From an uncultured Prevotella sp. (GTDB taxonomy: Bacteria > Bacteroidota > Bacteroidia > Bacteroidales > Bacteroidaceae): DNA of 6,002 nucleotides. Under the pieces are notes generated by a model, which saw nothing but the letters and a program-made list of their open reading frames with translations, was not told the DNA's origin and did no database searches. Shown here one piece after another: positions 5,381 to 6,002 of the stretch. Positions within the stretch are counted from its first letter, which is position 1; the number at the start of each line of letters is the position of its first letter. Made by a program: the position numbers and the translations under genes. Location of the stretch: assembly GCA_900762125.1 (NCBI GenBank), contig CAAFFL010000115.1, positions 1-6,002 of the forward strand, in the 5' to 3' direction.

Positions 5381-5424
5381 GTGCAAAGTTACGTTTTTTT
5401 GCCTTAAATTTCGTAACTTTGCAC
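5381..5424. promoter_or_regulatory. Divergent promoter built on a perfect 13-bp inverted repeat
   Basis: GTGCAAAGTTACG (5381-5393) is the exact reverse complement of CGTAACTTTGCAC (5412-5424), with 18 AT-rich bases between. Each arm contains TAACTTTG, a -7 element, facing outwards: the minus-strand one (5391-5384) for the YgbA-type gene and the plus-strand one (5414-5421) for the outer-membrane protein at 5446. The plus leader (about 5427-5445) is A-rich, as is usual in this phylum. Part of the symmetry follows from two consensus -7 boxes facing apart, but the match extends two or three bases beyond each box, so a shared operator is also possible. Confidence 0.65.
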
Positions 5425-5445
5425 CCGAATAAAAAAAATAGTCTC

Positions 5446-6002
5446 ATGCGAAATCATTATTTATTATTAGCCCTCCTCGCTATCCTCGGCCTGACAGAGG
5501 CGAAGGCGCAGACAAGCATCGAAGGGCGCCGATGGGGCGTGGAGCTGAACATCGGCGAGCTGACCTACGACGACGAGAGTCCCGACGGCCAGGACTTTTA
5601 CCTCAACGAGGACCGGGCGAACATCTTCTCCCTGAAAGGCGACTATTTCCTCACACCGCGCTTCGCACTGACTGGCGGCCTGCAGTATGAGCAACAGGGC
5701 ATCCTCTCCGACTTCGACGACGGCATCGGTCTGAAGCGCAACGGACAGCTCGGCCTCTCGGAGGGCATCAAATACTACTTCTTCCCGAAGAAATGGATCG
5801 TCCAGCCACACATCGGCTGTGGACTCTACGAGGGTGCTGTCATCCAGGGCAAGCGCAAGGGTGGTGGACTCTATGATGTGAAGGATGCCTTCCCCGGTTC
5901 GCAGGTGCGGCTTGACTATCACGTCAAGGGTCTCACGTTCGCCGCCGTGCCCCACTTCGGCGTTGACCTCCACTTGCTTTCTACCCTCTCGCTGACCTTC
6001 AC
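5446..6002 (+). CDS. Outer-membrane beta-barrel protein, N-terminal part (runs off window)
   Basis: The reading frame is open from the ATG at 5446 to the window edge (185 codons seen). The N-terminus MRNHYLLLALLAILGLTEAKA is a Sec signal peptide with probable signal peptidase I cleavage after A21, before QTS; there is no lipobox cysteine. The mature part alternates hydrophobic and polar residues in strands separated by turns rich in Gly, Asp and Asn (WGVELNIGELTY, FALTGGLQYEQQG, GLSEGIKYYFFPKKWIVQPHIGCGLYEG, FAAVPHFGVDLHLL), the usual pattern of small Bacteroidota outer-membrane barrels of the porin or OmpW-like kind. The substrate is unknown. It is transcribed divergently from the YgbA-type gene through the palindromic promoter at 5381-5424, so shared control is possible. 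The C-terminus is missing from the window. Confidence 0.75.
   Translation, partial: MRNHYLLLALLAILGLTEAKAQTSIEGRRWGVELNIGELTYDDESPDGQDFYLNEDRANIFSLKGDYFLTPRFALTGGLQYEQQGILSDFDDGIGLKRNGQLGLSEGIKYYFFPKKWIVQPHIGCGLYEGAVIQGKRKGGGLYDVKDAFPGSQVRLDYHVKGLTFAAVPHFGVDLHLLSTLSLTF

Noticed and set aside
5467..5973. 168-residue minus-strand reading frame
   Set aside because: It is antisense to the outer-membrane protein, which has a signal peptide, a beta-barrel pattern and a promoter in the correct place.

Overview
The window looks like a chromosomal segment of a Bacteroidota bacterium, most likely of the Prevotella/Bacteroides group. Three candidate promoters carry the -7 element typical of that phylum (TAnnTTTG), and a fourth matches at seven of eight positions. 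Leaders are short and A-rich, without strong Shine-Dalgarno sites. The protein families, namely COG1672-type ATPases and a hemerythrin-LuxR regulator, are also common there. I cannot name a species from sequence alone.

Region 1 (about 1-2583) centres on a SprT-like zinc metalloprotease gene (1801-2547, minus). It is flanked on one side by an AAA ATPase with a C-terminal PD-(D/E)xK-like nuclease domain (381-1799, plus). The two genes converge with a single base between their stop codons. On the far side of the ATPase, at 111-206, lies a second, diverged copy of the last 31 codons and stop of the SprT-like gene, in the same orientation. It ends abruptly 11 bases before an array of two 60-bp-spaced palindromes that lies just upstream of the ATPase promoter. 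The layout 'displaced 3' end - palindromes - ATPase/nuclease - gene with intact 3' end' suggests that the ATPase gene arrived as a cassette, or that a SprT paralogue was mostly deleted. This is the most unusual feature of the window.

Region 2 (2584-3717, minus) is a second AAA ATPase of the same broad superfamily without the nuclease domain. It lies 36 bases upstream of the SprT-like gene, possibly co-transcribed with it. Its own -7 element is at 3741-3748.

Region 3 (3718-4065) is a 348-bp divergent intergenic region. It holds a strong GC-rich hairpin that terminates no flanking gene, and a perfect 18-bp palindrome (TTAGGTAT-TT-ATACCTAA) upstream of the next promoter.

Region 4 (4066-5378) looks like a nitrosative-stress pair. 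One member is a regulator that joins a DUF542/ScdA_N-like segment, a di-iron hemerythrin domain with the full RIC/YtfE ligand set and a LuxR-type DNA-binding domain (plus strand). The convergent gene encodes a YgbA-family ('nitrous oxide-stimulated promoter') cysteine-rich protein (minus strand). Together they suggest sensing of, and response to, nitric oxide or oxygen.

Region 5 (5379-6002) is a divergent promoter built on a perfect 13-bp inverted repeat, followed by the start of a secreted outer-membrane beta-barrel protein gene that runs off the window.
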